64,000 nt of DNA from Pantoea cypripedii (GCF_002095535.1 NZ_MLJI01000001.1:4040412-4104411); one strand, 5' to 3'. Shown: positions 51,876 through 62,012, counted from the first letter of the stretch. Made by a program: numbers and translations. The notes: generated by a model not told the origin, from the letters alone.

Positions 51876-52895
51876 TTATTCGCTCTCTTTTTTAACCTGG
51901 CTCAGGGGTTTCACCCAGGGATTCTGCGCCCGGACTTCAGCTGGCAGCGAAGAGACCGCGCGTTTGGCATCAGCCGGTGTGGCATAAGAACCACTCACCA
52001 GCACATACCATGGCTGACCATTACGGCTGGTTTTATACACGTGGTAGCCACTGAGATTCTGTTTCTTCGCCCAGGCATTCAGGCTCTCGGCCTTCGATGC
52101 CCCGCTCAGTTGCAGCGTATAGTTGCCTGAAGGCAGAGATTTGCTGGCACCACTGCTGACGGGAGCGGCACTGTGGGCCACTGTCGACTGTGGTTTGCTC
52201 TCTCTAACCGCTGGCTTACTGGCCGCTGGCGCTTTGTGCGTACCCGGGTGCGTTTCACGCTGGCTGCTGGCAGCACGTGGTTTCTCTTCACGCGCAATCG
52301 GCGGAGTGATGGCTTTACCGCTGCCGCTTACAGTCGCAGGCGCTGTCGGTAGCGAGCTGCTACCCTGTGCGCCCTGCGCGGCGTTATCAACCTGCCCCTG
52401 CTGATTATTCAGCGCGCTGTTGAGGTCGCCCGGCAAGGTGACACGCTGCTGGTTCGGTGGTGTTTCAACCGGTGCAGCCTGAGTAGGAGTCGATGACACG
52501 GAAGGCATCGAAATGGATTGAGAGCCGCTCGCGTCCGTCTGCGGATTGCTGGTATTTGGCGTCGCAGCACCTTCAGTTGCAGGCACTGCATTCTGCTGGC
52601 CGCTCATGGAAGTTGAGCCGGAGAGATCAATATTCTTTTCCGAACCACCAGTCGCAGGGGCAGCGCTGTTATTACCTGCCGTATTCGCTGGCTTCTTACT
52701 TTCATCGCCGCCATTCAAGGCAGAACCGATACCCAGCACCAACAGCAGCAGAACCAAAATCCCGATACCCATCATCATGTGCTGACGGGAAACCGGCACT
52801 TTTACTTTCGGTGCAGACGACGATTTGCGGGGCCGCGTGGGACGACGGTCACTGGCATCAGGTTTTAACTCGTCTTCCGGTTTAAACTCATCCAT
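51876..52895 (-). CDS. damX: Cell division protein DamX
   Basis: DamX, 339 residues, shorter than in E. coli (428). Cytoplasmic basic N-terminus, one membrane segment (about 40-61, MMMGIGILVLLLLV), a long Ser/Thr/Ala/Pro/Gln-rich periplasmic linker, and a C-terminal SPOR domain (about 255-335) that binds denuded septal glycan. The length difference falls in the low-complexity linker. Confidence 0.93.
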   Translation of the reverse strand: MDEFKPEDELKPDASDRRPTRPRKSSSAPKVKVPVSRQHMMMGIGILVLLLLVLGIGSALNGGDESKKPANTAGNNSAAPATGGSEKNIDLSGSTSMSGQQNAVPATEGAATPNTSNPQTDASGSQSISMPSVSSTPTQAAPVETPPNQQRVTLPGDLNSALNNQQGQVDNAAQGAQGSSSLPTAPATVSGSGKAITPPIAREEKPRAASSQRETHPGTHKAPAASKPAVRESKPQSTVAHSAAPVSSGASKSLPSGNYTLQLSGASKAESLNAWAKKQNLSGYHVYKTSRNGQPWYVLVSGSYATPADAKRAVSSLPAEVRAQNPWVKPLSQVKKESE

Positions 52896-53065
52896 TTAGC
52901 CTCCTCCGTAAAACGGCACGCATCCGACGCACCGCATCACCACTCTCTTTTTTACCCGTCATATTTTGCGTCGCAGCTGCGTTGGCAGCGATCAGGGGCG
53001 ATCGATAACCACTCCCTGGGATGCGCCCGCCAGCCGCGTTCCTGCGACTCGAATTAATCAGGGTA

Positions 53066-54157
53066 TTATAATGACTTCTGACAATCGTTAATTGCAGCCA
53101 GCACCATATCATGTGCCACGCCAGCACGCACTTCAGAGCGACCAATAGCGAGAGGCAGCACCAGACGCAATTCACCCGCCAGAACTTTTTTATCGCGCAT
53201 CATATGCGGCAGATACTCTTCGGCCGCCATGCTGGCCGGGCCATGCACCGGCAAACCGGCACGCAGCAACAGCGCAATAATGCGATCGGTATCCGCCGGG
53301 CTGAACTGACCAAGGCGCTCAGCCGTACGCGCAGCCATCACCATGCCAGCCGCCACCGCTTCACCATGCAGCCAATTGCCGTAGCCCATATGGGCTTCAA
53401 TAGCATGACCAAAAGTATGGCCCAGATTAAGCAGCGCACGCTGACCGGTTTCACGTTCATCGGCAGCAACCACTTCGGCTTTCAGCTCGCAGCAACGACG
53501 GATACAGTAAGCCATGGCTTTTTCATCCAGGGCCAGCAGAGCATCAAGATTTTGCTCCAGCCACTGGAAAAAATCACCATCCAGAATGATGCCGTATTTG
53601 ATGACTTCAGCCAGACCCGACGCCAGCTCACGCGGCGGCAGGGTTGCCAGACAAGCGGTATCCACCACCACAGACGCTGGCTGATAAAACGCGCCAATCA
53701 TGTTTTTGCCGAGGGGGTGGTTAACGGCGGTTTTGCCACCAACGGAGGAGTCAACCTGGGAAAGCAGCGTTGTCGGCACCTGTATAAAGCGCACACCACG
53801 CTGATAGCTGGCCGCAGCAAACCCGGTCAGATCACCAATCACGCCGCCGCCAAGGGCAATCAGCGTGGTATCGCGACCATGCGGTTTTTGCAGCAATGCT
53901 GTAAACACATCATCCATCACGGCCAGCGTTTTGTACTGTTCACCATCGGGCAGGATCACCTGATCCACTTTCACCCCGGCCGCACTCAACAGTGCCGACA
54001 GTTTTTGCAGGTAGAGCGGTGCCAATGTCTGGTTAGTCACCAGCATGGCATTGTCACCTGCTTTCAGCGGCCAAAAAGAAGCCGGATCGTTAAACAGCCC
54101 GGCAGCTATGGTGATGGGGTAACTGCGATCCCCCAGTGAGACAGTGATCTTCTCCAT
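53066..54157 (-). CDS. aroB: 3-dehydroquinate synthase
   Basis: AroB, 363 residues, NAD- and metal-dependent enzyme of the shikimate pathway. Motifs [20 protein letters not shown], and the metal-binding [12 protein letters not shown] are present. It follows aroK by 38 nt; damX follows after a 170-nt gap. Confidence 0.97.
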   Translation of the reverse strand: MEKITVSLGDRSYPITIAAGLFNDPASFWPLKAGDNAMLVTNQTLAPLYLQKLSALLSAAGVKVDQVILPDGEQYKTLAVMDDVFTALLQKPHGRDTTLIALGGGVIGDLTGFAAASYQRGVRFIQVPTTLLSQVDSSVGGKTAVNHPLGKNMIGAFYQPASVVVDTACLATLPPRELASGLAEVIKYGIILDGDFFQWLEQNLDALLALDEKAMAYCIRRCCELKAEVVAADERETGQRALLNLGHTFGHAIEAHMGYGNWLHGEAVAAGMVMAARTAERLGQFSPADTDRIIALLLRAGLPVHGPASMAAEEYLPHMMRDKKVLAGELRLVLPLAIGRSEVRAGVAHDMVLAAINDCQKSL

Positions 54158-54195
54158 GATGACCGATACCTATTACTTAGCCCTCAGGCGCTGGA

Positions 54196-54717
54196 TCAAC
54201 TTTTTTCCAGCATGTTGATGATCTGATTAGCCACGACTTTCGCACTCTGATCATCAGTGCGGATAGTGACATCAGCGATCTCTTCATAAAGCGGATTACG
54301 TTCGCCAGCCAGCGCTTCCAGCACTTCGCGCGGCGGAGAGTCAACCTGCAGCAGCGGGCGCTTTTTATCACGCTGGGTGCGAGCAAGTTGCTTTTCGATG
54401 GTGGTTTCGAGGTAGACGACCACACCGCGGGCGGAGAGACGATTACGGGTTTCCCGGGATTTGACGGAACCGCCACCGGTCGCCAGCACGATGCCCTGCT
54501 TTTCGGTTAGCTCGTTGATAATTTTTTCTTCACGATCGCGGAAACCCGCTTCGCCTTCAACGTCAAACACCCAGCCTACATCCGCTCCGGTACGTCGCTC
54601 AATTTCCTGATCGGAATCGAAAAATTCCATATTGAGTTGCTGAGCTAACTGACGACCAATAGTGCTTTTGCCGGCACCCATCGGCCCAACCAGAAAGATA
54701 TTGCGTTTCTCTGCCAT
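54196..54717 (-). CDS. aroK: Shikimate kinase I
   Basis: AroK, 173 residues. The P-loop GPMGAGKST is at residues 11-19, and [11 protein letters not shown] binds shikimate. I chose the ATG at 54717 ([14 protein letters not shown]), the family N-terminus; an in-frame extension of 30 residues upstream has no support. First gene of the aroKB-damX-dam group. Confidence 0.97.
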   Translation of the reverse strand: MAEKRNIFLVGPMGAGKSTIGRQLAQQLNMEFFDSDQEIERRTGADVGWVFDVEGEAGFRDREEKIINELTEKQGIVLATGGGSVKSRETRNRLSARGVVVYLETTIEKQLARTQRDKKRPLLQVDSPPREVLEALAGERNPLYEEIADVTIRTDDQSAKVVANQIINMLEKS

Positions 54718-55194
54718 TTTGTCGGTATTACTAAGAATTCGTTGATGATACCCCGCGTTCAGCTTTTGCTGGCGGGACAGGAACTGAGACCTCATGAGCG
54801 TTAGCAAGAGTCAGACGAAAAATTATCTCAACACTCATGGCCGTTTGGCAACCGAATAAATTGCCCCCGGCGACCTCTTAACAGGACCGGTCTGTGGTTC
54901 GCGAGACGGTAACGCACCTCCGCTACCCCTTTAATACTTCAGGTTACAGGTATACTGGTTGCGATCAATTATCCCCAATCACCTACTGCTACGGGGGATT
55001 CGCTCCCTTGTTGCCTTCCTGCAACACACATTATTTGGGGTGTACATTCTTCTGACGCCAGTATCGCTTGTGACTGTCGCCCACCGGGAGGTTTTTTGTC
55101 GCGTTCCGTTACACCGTTTAAAAATCGCTAAACCTTGTAAGCTAATTCCTGTCCTGCGTCAACGCAGTTGGCATCATTGAGCGAATTTTCCTCA
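54718..55194 (-). promoter_or_regulatory. hofQ-aroK intergenic region
   Basis: 477 nt with no gene I can support. It should hold the aroK promoter(s), since aroK and hofQ are on the same strand and hofQ ends at 55195. A T/A-poor terminator for hofQ was not obvious. A short hairpin GTTGCC / GCAAC occurs near 55010-55026. I did not find a defensible -35/-10 pair. Confidence 0.5.
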
Positions 55195-56460
55195 TTATCC
55201 TGACGTAAGCGCTGCTTCCCTGACCAGTCTGGGTGTGATGAAAATCACCAGTTCCTTTTTTTTATGCTCATCCGTTTGATGGCGAAACAGATTTCCCAAC
55301 AGCGGTAATTCCCCCAGCCAGGGCACCCGATGCTCTCCCTGCGAACGCTGCTGCTGGAAAATGCCGCCCAGCGCTAACGTTTCGCCATCGCGCAGCGTTA
55401 CCTGCGTGTCGATTTCCTGCTTATCGATACTTAACGCCTGATGCTCACCGGTGTTAATGGTGCGACCCGGCATGTTCTGGCTCAGTCGCAGTTTTAACTG
55501 AATGCGTCCGTTTCCCAGTACCACTGGCGTCACTTCCATCCCCAGCACCGCTTCTTTAAATTCAATCGCCGTCGCGCCGCTATTACCGGATTTCACCTCA
55601 TAGGGGATTTCCGTTCCCTGTTTAATGGTGGCGGTTTGCTGATGCGAGGTAAAAAGCCGTGGACTGGCGATGATTTCAATCTGGCTTTCCTGTTCCAGTG
55701 CGCTTAGCTCAAGGTTGAGCAATTCTCCCCCCACCTGTCCGAGTGTCACGCCCATGCGAAAGGCAGGATTGCTCACCGCCAGCGGAATCTCCAGTTGTGG
55801 ATTGCGCAGGGCCTGCATCACGTCTTCTGCGGGTGACATCCCCCAATTGACCCCCAATTCGCGCAAATGCTCCTCGCTGATGGTCACGATATGAGCCGAC
55901 AGCTCGACCTGCTCCAGCGGCAAATCCAGCGCACTGAGCCAGCGAGTCGCTTCTTTTAATGCCTGGGGCGTATCCCGCAGCAACAGGCTGTTGGTGCGGT
56001 TATCCACCGTGGCGCTGCCGCGCGGTGTCAGCAGCGAGCGTTCTGCCTGCAAACTGCGCCAGATATCGCCAGCATTGGCGTAATGAAAGGTCACGGTTTG
56101 TTGTGCCAGCGCGATTTGCTGCTGCTGTTCTTCGCGTTCCGCCTGGGCTTTTTGCGTCTGCCATTGTTGCCAGCTTTCCGGATAAACCAGCAATACCCCC
56201 TCTTCGTGCACCACACTCAGTCGTGCCAGCCGGGATACCAGCGTCAGCGCCCGCTGCCAGTCAACATCTTCCAGCCGTAGCGAGAGCCGCCCTTCAACGC
56301 CAGGCGCAATCAACAGGTTAGTTTGCTGATAATCCGCCAGCGCCTGCAAAATACGCTCAACCGGCGCATCGTCAAACACCAGACTTAACCGCTGCTCAGT
56401 GGCGTGCAGTGGCGCGGTCAGCCACAGCAGCAACAGTATCCATGCCTTCATCCGTGGCAT
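55195..56460 (-). CDS. hofQ: Secretin HofQ (PilQ/ComE-like)
   Basis: HofQ, 421 residues, outer-membrane secretin of the DNA-uptake type. A signal peptide follows MPRMKAWILLLLWLTAPLHA; the STN/secretin N-domain is in the first ~110 residues and the secretin domain (VTPVVLGNGRIQLKLRLSQN ... LGELPLLGNLFR ... LVIFITPRLV) in the C-terminal part. GGAGG lies 5 nt before the ATG, which is inside the hofP end. Needed in E. coli for using DNA as food. Confidence 0.93.
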   Translation of the reverse strand: MPRMKAWILLLLWLTAPLHATEQRLSLVFDDAPVERILQALADYQQTNLLIAPGVEGRLSLRLEDVDWQRALTLVSRLARLSVVHEEGVLLVYPESWQQWQTQKAQAEREEQQQQIALAQQTVTFHYANAGDIWRSLQAERSLLTPRGSATVDNRTNSLLLRDTPQALKEATRWLSALDLPLEQVELSAHIVTISEEHLRELGVNWGMSPAEDVMQALRNPQLEIPLAVSNPAFRMGVTLGQVGGELLNLELSALEQESQIEIIASPRLFTSHQQTATIKQGTEIPYEVKSGNSGATAIEFKEAVLGMEVTPVVLGNGRIQLKLRLSQNMPGRTINTGEHQALSIDKQEIDTQVTLRDGETLALGGIFQQQRSQGEHRVPWLGELPLLGNLFRHQTDEHKKKELVIFITPRLVREAALTSG

Positions 56461-56788
56461 AAAAACCTCCTTTTATTTGTAGGGTGATCTGCTGCGATGA
56501 ACAGCTCTGGTCCGCAGTCAGGCGCAGTGTTCGTGACGTTACCTGCTGCACGCGCCAGCTCGAAAAAGGTAAAAACATCTGCTCAGTCAGCCTGATACTT
56601 TTGCCCTGTGGCGAGCGCAGCCAGGCAACATAACGCTGGGGAGTGCCGACGATGCCCTGCAACCGCCATCCTTCAACAGAGGTAACAACGGTATGACAAA
56701 TGGCAGGCGCAACCGGCTGGAAAGGATCACGCGCCAGCGCGAAGGCGCTGTACAGTATCAACAGCAGGACAATGCTACTGCGCATCAC
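56396..56788 (-). CDS. hofP: HofP (PilP-like)
   Basis: A 130-residue protein with a signal-like N-terminus (SSIVLLLILYSAFALA) and a PilP-like fold expected. It overlaps hofO by 14 nt and hofQ by 65 nt. Weakly conserved; assignment rests on its place in hofMNOPQ. Confidence 0.85.
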   Translation of the reverse strand: MMRSSIVLLLILYSAFALARDPFQPVAPAICHTVVTSVEGWRLQGIVGTPQRYVAWLRSPQGKSIRLTEQMFLPFSSWRVQQVTSRTLRLTADQSCSSQQITLQIKGGFYATDEGMDTVAAVADRATARH

Positions 56789-57269
56789 TTTTCTCCAGCC
56801 AAAACTGTGCCATCAAGCCCCCTTGTTCCGACTGCAATTGAAAGCGTTCGGGAACAGGCAATGTCGTGTGCGCCAGCTCAGCAAACAGCGGAGTGAACTG
56901 CTGCCAGTTCAGCCTTAACACCACCTGCTGCGGCTGGCTTTCCGGCTGCCATGTGTCCAGTTGAGTGCCCCGCGCGGCCAGGATGGACTCCAGCAGCTTT
57001 GGCGAGTCACCCATCACGAGGGGTTGCTGTAACCTGTTGATTTCAGACATCAGTTCATCAGCTGTGGGCCACAAAGCCAGCTGCTGCTGACGCTGTTGTT
57101 CCAGTTGGGTCTGCTGTATCAGCTGACGTTCCCGCTCAGCCCGCGCCTGTTGCTGGGGCAACAACATGACCAACCAACCTGCCGCCAATATCGGTAATGA
57201 CAGCGCCAGCAGCCAGACCGCTCGCCATGTGAGCGTCAGTTGTCGCCAGCGTTGCAGCCATTCATTCAC
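56775..57269 (-). CDS. hofO: HofO (PilO-like)
   Basis: A 164-residue protein with one N-terminal membrane segment (VWLLALSLPILAAGWLVML) followed by a Gln/Arg-rich coiled coil and a small periplasmic domain. It resembles PilO. Overlaps hofN by 8 nt. Confidence 0.86.
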   Translation of the reverse strand: MNEWLQRWRQLTLTWRAVWLLALSLPILAAGWLVMLLPQQQARAERERQLIQQTQLEQQRQQQLALWPTADELMSEINRLQQPLVMGDSPKLLESILAARGTQLDTWQPESQPQQVVLRLNWQQFTPLFAELAHTTLPVPERFQLQSEQGGLMAQFWLEKSDAQ

Positions 57270-57804
57270 CGCTCACCTCCTGGACCTGGGCGCGCAGGGT
57301 GAAACGATAGTGTCCATCTGGCTGGCGTTGCACATTTCCCTGACGAATCACCGGAAATAGCGGCAAGGTTGCCAGTTGAGAGCGAAAATCACTTACCGCG
57401 GCCATCCCGGATGCCAGCCCTTCCAGTAATAATTGCCCTTGCCTGCGTTCAATACGGCTGAGCCAGAGTGTTTCCGGCATCAGTTGCGGTAATCGCTGCC
57501 AGAACTGTTGCCAGGCCTGGTGCTGCAACCGTCGGGTCTGTTGCCTGTGTTGCGCCTGCACCAGGAAATCGCGCTGATGCATTAATGCCTGACGGGCATG
57601 AATATGTTGTTCCAGCGCGCTAAGCCGCAGAGAAATCGCCTGTTGCTCAGCACGCTGTTGCTGCGCTGTGTGATACCCCTGCCAGACGCCTGACAGCACC
57701 ACCAGCAGAGCGATACCCGGTGCGCTCACCAGTATCATCAGACTCCGCTGACGCTGACGTTGCCACTGCTGGACGCGCCAGGGGAGCAGGTTTACCGTCA
57801 ACAT
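57262..57804 (-). CDS. hofN: HofN (PilN-like)
   Basis: A 180-residue protein starting MLTVNLLPWRVQQWQRQRQ, the PilN N-terminal signature (VNLLPWR) that binds PilM. One membrane segment at about 22-42 and a coiled coil follow. The ATG at 57804 overlaps the hofM stop in TGATG; the longer frame overlaps hofM and is rejected. Confidence 0.88.
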   Translation of the reverse strand: MLTVNLLPWRVQQWQRQRQRSLMILVSAPGIALLVVLSGVWQGYHTAQQQRAEQQAISLRLSALEQHIHARQALMHQRDFLVQAQHRQQTRRLQHQAWQQFWQRLPQLMPETLWLSRIERRQGQLLLEGLASGMAAVSDFRSQLATLPLFPVIRQGNVQRQPDGHYRFTLRAQVQEVSGE

Positions 57805-58598
57805 CAGGTATCCTCCGGGCGCAACGCCAGCCCGAGAGCCAGCGCAAAAACGCCCTCGTTTTCCGGTTGCGGTAGCTGCAAATAGCGCAGCAGCGAAAAG
57901 GGTTTGATGGCGGTAAATCCGTCGACAGGTGCCGTACACAGCATCGTCTCTGCCTGGGGAAACGTCTCCTGTAAATGCGTCAGCGACAGTGGCCCGCTAC
58001 CCGATCCAGAGACAACCTCTGAACCGGCCAGATACCACAGCCAGTGATCGCTTAACGGATGAATCAGCAATTGTTGAGGGTTGAGCCGCAGGCGCTGCGC
58101 AACCTGCGCCAGTGCCAGGCTGCTCAACTCAAACACATCGGGCTGTAAACCAGCTTGTTGTAAGGGGGTGAGCCATTGTGCAATCACTTCGCGCCGTGCC
58201 GCCGTGATACACAATTGTGATAAAGAGGATGCACGATAATCCAGCGCCAGCGAGGCAGGTTCCACCGGAAATAACCTTTGCGCAGACGCCTGCACATAGC
58301 GGTTCAACGCAGGTTCGCGCAGCGTGGTGTCCGGCAGAGGTAACGCACGTTGCAACACCAGTTGCGGCGGCAGGCCAACACGCAATGAATAGCGCCCGGG
58401 TAGCTGGCGTCGCCACTGCTGTAACACCGCCAGCAGCGCGGGTGAGGACTGCAGGACACCGTTTCTTAACGTATCCTGCGGCAGTGCCTGCTGCTGCCAG
58501 TGCCTGAGTTGCCAGCCGTGACGACGCCGCTGGATCGCCACCGCACAAAACTGTCCATTTTGAATATCCAACCCAATTTGCCAGCGCTGAAAAACCAT
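57804..58598 (-). CDS. hofM: HofM (PilM-like)
   Basis: A 264-residue protein, actin-like PilM family (WQIGLDIQNGQFCAVAIQ at the start). It is the cytoplasmic anchor of the DNA-uptake apparatus. ATG at 58598 (MVFQRWQIGLD); a 49-residue upstream extension is unsupported. First gene of the hofMNOPQ operon, divergent from mrcA. Confidence 0.88.
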   Translation of the reverse strand: MVFQRWQIGLDIQNGQFCAVAIQRRRHGWQLRHWQQQALPQDTLRNGVLQSSPALLAVLQQWRRQLPGRYSLRVGLPPQLVLQRALPLPDTTLREPALNRYVQASAQRLFPVEPASLALDYRASSLSQLCITAARREVIAQWLTPLQQAGLQPDVFELSSLALAQVAQRLRLNPQQLLIHPLSDHWLWYLAGSEVVSGSGSGPLSLTHLQETFPQAETMLCTAPVDGFTAIKPFSLLRYLQLPQPENEGVFALALGLALRPEDT

Positions 58599-58820
58599 GC
58601 GCGCATTCTCCTTATCCTTAGAGGTAAAAATCCTGAATATCCTGCGTTGCAGGATGGCAGCCGGTGCATAAATCCTCAGGTTACTGGCCTGGGAGAATGC
58701 AGATAGCGGACGCTCCGGTAACTTGAAGTATGCCGGGTATATCAAAGCGTCAGGCTTGCCTTTATACTACCGCGCGATTGTTTATAAACTGCCCAAACGA
58801 CAACAGATGGGAAATCTCAG

Positions 58821-61370
58821 GTGAAGTTCGTAAAGTATTTATTGATCCTTGCAGTGTGTTGCATCTTGCTGGGAGCCGGCTCGATTTATGGTTTGTACAA
58901 GTACATAGAGCCGCAGTTACCCGACGTAAACACATTAAAAGATGTGCGCCTGCAAACCCCGATGCAGGTTTATAGCGCGGATGGCGAGCTTATCGCCCAG
59001 TACGGCGAAAAACGCCGTGTGCCGCTGACCCTGCAACAAATGCCGCCTGAGCTGATCAAAGCGTTTATTGCCACCGAAGATAGCCGTTTCTACGAGCATC
59101 ATGGTGTTGATCCGGTTGGTATTTTCCGTGCTGCCAGCATTGCGCTGGTTTCCGGCCACGCTTCGCAAGGTGCCAGTACCATTACCCAGCAGCTCGCGCG
59201 TAACTTCTTCCTCAGCCCGGAACGCACCCTGATGCGTAAAATTAAGGAAGCGTTCCTGGCGATCCGTATCGAACAGCTGCTGACCAAGGATGAAATTCTT
59301 GAGCTGTACCTCAATAAGATTTACCTCGGTTACCGCGCCTATGGTGTGGGTGCTGCTGCGCAGGTCTATTTTGGTAAATCAGTCGATCAGCTGTCGCTGA
59401 GTGAAATGGCGATGATTGCGGGCCTGCCGAAAGCGCCGTCCACCTTCAACCCGCTTTACTCGCATCAACGTGCGCTGACTCGCCGCAATGTGGTGCTGTC
59501 ACGCATGCTGGATCAGAATTACATCACCCAGCAGCAGTACGATGATGCACGCAACACGCCGCTGGTAGCCAGTTATCATGGCCCGGAAATCGCCTTCTCC
59601 GCCCCTTATCTGAGCGAGATGGTGCGCCAGGAGATGGTGAAACGCTACGGTGACAGTGCCTACGAGGATGGTTACAAGGTTTACACCACTGTGACGCGTC
59701 GTTTGCAGGAAGCCGCACAGCAGGCCGTGCGCAACAATGTACTCGCCTATGATATGCGTCACGGCTATCGTGGTCCGACTAACGTGTTGTGGAAAGCGGG
59801 TGAAACCAGCTGGGATCAAACCCGCATTCAGAACGCGTTGAAAGACCTGCCGCTCTATGGTCCGCTTAATCCGGCGGTGGTCACCAGCGTCAGTAACGAC
59901 GGTGCGACTGCCATGCTGAAAGATGGTAGCAGCGTGTCACTGACGATGGCCGGTGTTCGCTGGGCCAGAGCCTACAAATCCGACATCCTGCAAGGCCCCA
60001 CGCCACGTAGCGTGTCGCAAGTATTGCAGGCGGGCCAGCAGATTTGGGTCCGTAAGGTTGATAATGACTGGTGGCTGGGTCAGGTTCCGCTGGTGAACTC
60101 GGCTCTGGTATCGCTTAATCCTGAAGATGGTGCGGTACGCGCGCTGGTCGGTGGTTTTGACTTCAACCAGAGCATGTTCAACCGCGCCACCCAGGCGTTG
60201 CGTCAGGTTGGCTCCAATATCAAACCATTCCTGTACACCGCCGCAATGGACCGTGGCCTGACGCTGGCTTCCATTCTGAACGACGTGCCGATTTCACGTT
60301 GGGATGCGGGTGCCGGTGCTGACTGGCGACCGAAAAACTCCCCGCCAACCTATGACGGCCCTATTCGTTTGCGTCAGGGCTTAGGTCAGTCGAAAAACGT
60401 CGTCATGGTACGTGCGATGCGTGCCATGGGTGTCGATTATGCAGCGCAGTATCTGCAACGTTTCGGCTTCCCGGCACAGAACATCATTCATACCGAATCG
60501 CTGGCGTTGGGTGCCGCTTCATTCACTCCGATGCAGGTGGTACGTGGTTACTCGGTGATGGCGAACGGTGGCTTCCTGATCGATCCGTATTTCATTACGA
60601 AGATTGAGAACGAACAGGGTGCCACGGTATTTGAAGCCAAGCCGAAAATCGCCTGCCCGCAGTGCAACTTGCCGGTGATTTATGGTGATACGCAAAAATC
60701 CGTTGCCTTGAATGAGGAGAGCGTCGAAAACGTCGCTGTCTCCAGCCAGGCACAGAACCAGACGGTTCCACAGCCGGAACTGGAACAGGTGCCAGCACAG
60801 CCGCAACCGGCGGGCGACCAGCAGTACGCTCCGCATGTGATCAACACGCCGCTGTCGTTCCTGATTAAAAGCGCGCTGAACAGTAACGTCTTCGGCGAGC
60901 CGGGTTGGATGGGTACCGGCTGGCGCGCGGGTCGTGACCTGAAACGTAACGACATCGGCGGTAAAACCGGTACCACCAACAGCTCGAAAGATGCCTGGTT
61001 CTCCGGTTACGGTCCTGGCGTGGTGACGTCGGTATGGATCGGCTTCGATGATTCTCGTGCGCTGGGTCGCACCACGGTTTCGGGTGCCATTCCGGATCAA
61101 ATCTCCGGCTATGAAGGCGGCGCGAAGAGTGCACAACCGGCGTGGGATGATTATATGAAATCCGCACTGGATGGCGTCCCGGTTCAACCGTTAACACCGC
61201 CAGATGGCGTGGTCACGGTAACCATCGATCGCGGCACCGGCAAGCTGGCGAATGGCGGCGGTAATACGCGTCAGGAGTTCTTTATCAACGGTACGCAGCC
61301 GACCGAATATTCGGTCCATGATGTCGGCACCACCATTATGGACAACGGGCAAAGCCACGAATTGTTCTGA
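58821..61370 (+). CDS. mrcA: Penicillin-binding protein 1A
   Basis: PBP1A, 849 residues, bifunctional class A enzyme. One N-terminal membrane anchor (about 5-25), a glycosyltransferase domain with the catalytic Glu in EDSRFYEHHGVD, an OB/ODD domain inserted, and a transpeptidase with SxxK in GSNIKPFLYTA and the KTGTT motif. Activated by LpoA. A terminator follows. Confidence 0.97.
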   Translation: MKFVKYLLILAVCCILLGAGSIYGLYKYIEPQLPDVNTLKDVRLQTPMQVYSADGELIAQYGEKRRVPLTLQQMPPELIKAFIATEDSRFYEHHGVDPVGIFRAASIALVSGHASQGASTITQQLARNFFLSPERTLMRKIKEAFLAIRIEQLLTKDEILELYLNKIYLGYRAYGVGAAAQVYFGKSVDQLSLSEMAMIAGLPKAPSTFNPLYSHQRALTRRNVVLSRMLDQNYITQQQYDDARNTPLVASYHGPEIAFSAPYLSEMVRQEMVKRYGDSAYEDGYKVYTTVTRRLQEAAQQAVRNNVLAYDMRHGYRGPTNVLWKAGETSWDQTRIQNALKDLPLYGPLNPAVVTSVSNDGATAMLKDGSSVSLTMAGVRWARAYKSDILQGPTPRSVSQVLQAGQQIWVRKVDNDWWLGQVPLVNSALVSLNPEDGAVRALVGGFDFNQSMFNRATQALRQVGSNIKPFLYTAAMDRGLTLASILNDVPISRWDAGAGADWRPKNSPPTYDGPIRLRQGLGQSKNVVMVRAMRAMGVDYAAQYLQRFGFPAQNIIHTESLALGAASFTPMQVVRGYSVMANGGFLIDPYFITKIENEQGATVFEAKPKIACPQCNLPVIYGDTQKSVALNEESVENVAVSSQAQNQTVPQPELEQVPAQPQPAGDQQYAPHVINTPLSFLIKSALNSNVFGEPGWMGTGWRAGRDLKRNDIGGKTGTTNSSKDAWFSGYGPGVVTSVWIGFDDSRALGRTTVSGAIPDQISGYEGGAKSAQPAWDDYMKSALDGVPVQPLTPPDGVVTVTIDRGTGKLANGGGNTRQEFFINGTQPTEYSVHDVGTTIMDNGQSHELF

Positions 61371-61392
61371 TTAAGTCTCAGAGTACTAACGA

Positions 61393-61423
61393 ACCCAGAA
61401 AGCTCATCTTTCTGGGTTTTTTT
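61393..61423 (+). terminator. mrcA terminator
   Basis: Ten-base-pair stem ACCCAGAAAG / CTTTCTGGGT with a 5-nt loop CTCAT, followed by TTTTTTTATTTT. Strong intrinsic terminator 23 nt past mrcA. Confidence 0.95.
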
Positions 61424-61579
61424 ATTTTCGTTAGCGCTGATTTGAAATCAGAAAGTCGGACATTGCATACCGCGTCACTTATAAGTTACATTCATATGGC
61501 CACAGGGATTGAGGGAACAGGATAGTGATTTAAATAAAGCAGTCAGTTACTTACAAGACTTCAAAGCGAGATTTAAGAG

Positions 61580-61936
61580 ATGACAGTGACTAAAAAAACT
61601 CAGGCTACCTCAATGGATGTCGCTCAGAATTTTCCCTCTGCCGTAGATCGCGATACTCAACTAATAGAAGAACTTCGTGCCGATCCTGCATACGCAGAGA
61701 TCTACTTACAAACTGCGTTAGAAGACATCTACGAAGACGGCGGTGTGCCTGCATTTCTCACCGCTCTGCGGCGTGTTATTGAGGCCCGGGGCGGCGTTGG
61801 TGAAATATCTAAACGCTCGGGTCTGGCCCATCAAAATATCTATCGGGCGCTATCTGCTGACGGCAATCCGACTATCAAAACGCTGACTGAGATTACTCGC
61901 GCAGCCGGTGTGCGCTTAGCTCCGTACCACGCTTAA
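61580..61936 (+). CDS. HI1420-type putative addiction-module antidote
   Basis: A 118-residue protein. Middle and C-terminal parts match the HI1420 antidote family pattern: YLQTALEDIYEDGGVPAFLTALRRVIEARGG, then an HTH (EISKRSGLAHQNIYRALSADGNP). Such proteins neutralise a HigB/RelE-like toxin and repress their operon. No toxin gene is next to it: the 209 nt upstream and 76 nt downstream are too short. It is absent from E. coli K-12 at this place. The N-terminal ~25 residues are not typical of the family; a start at M13 (61616) is possible. Confidence 0.85.
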   Translation: MTVTKKTQATSMDVAQNFPSAVDRDTQLIEELRADPAYAEIYLQTALEDIYEDGGVPAFLTALRRVIEARGGVGEISKRSGLAHQNIYRALSADGNPTIKTLTEITRAAGVRLAPYHA

Positions 61937-62012
61937 ACAGTAGGCTGTCTGGGGTCGGTAATTCGCCGACTCTTTTATTCAATCGCGCCGCGACAACCTG
62001 ATGCGTGATGCC

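Noticed and set aside
53111..54139. 342-codon open frame antisense to aroB
   Set aside because: Shadow of aroB; no recognisable protein and no ribosome site.
54718..54807. 30-residue N-terminal extension of aroK
   Set aside because: The family starts at [12 protein letters not shown]; the extra residues are in the leader region.
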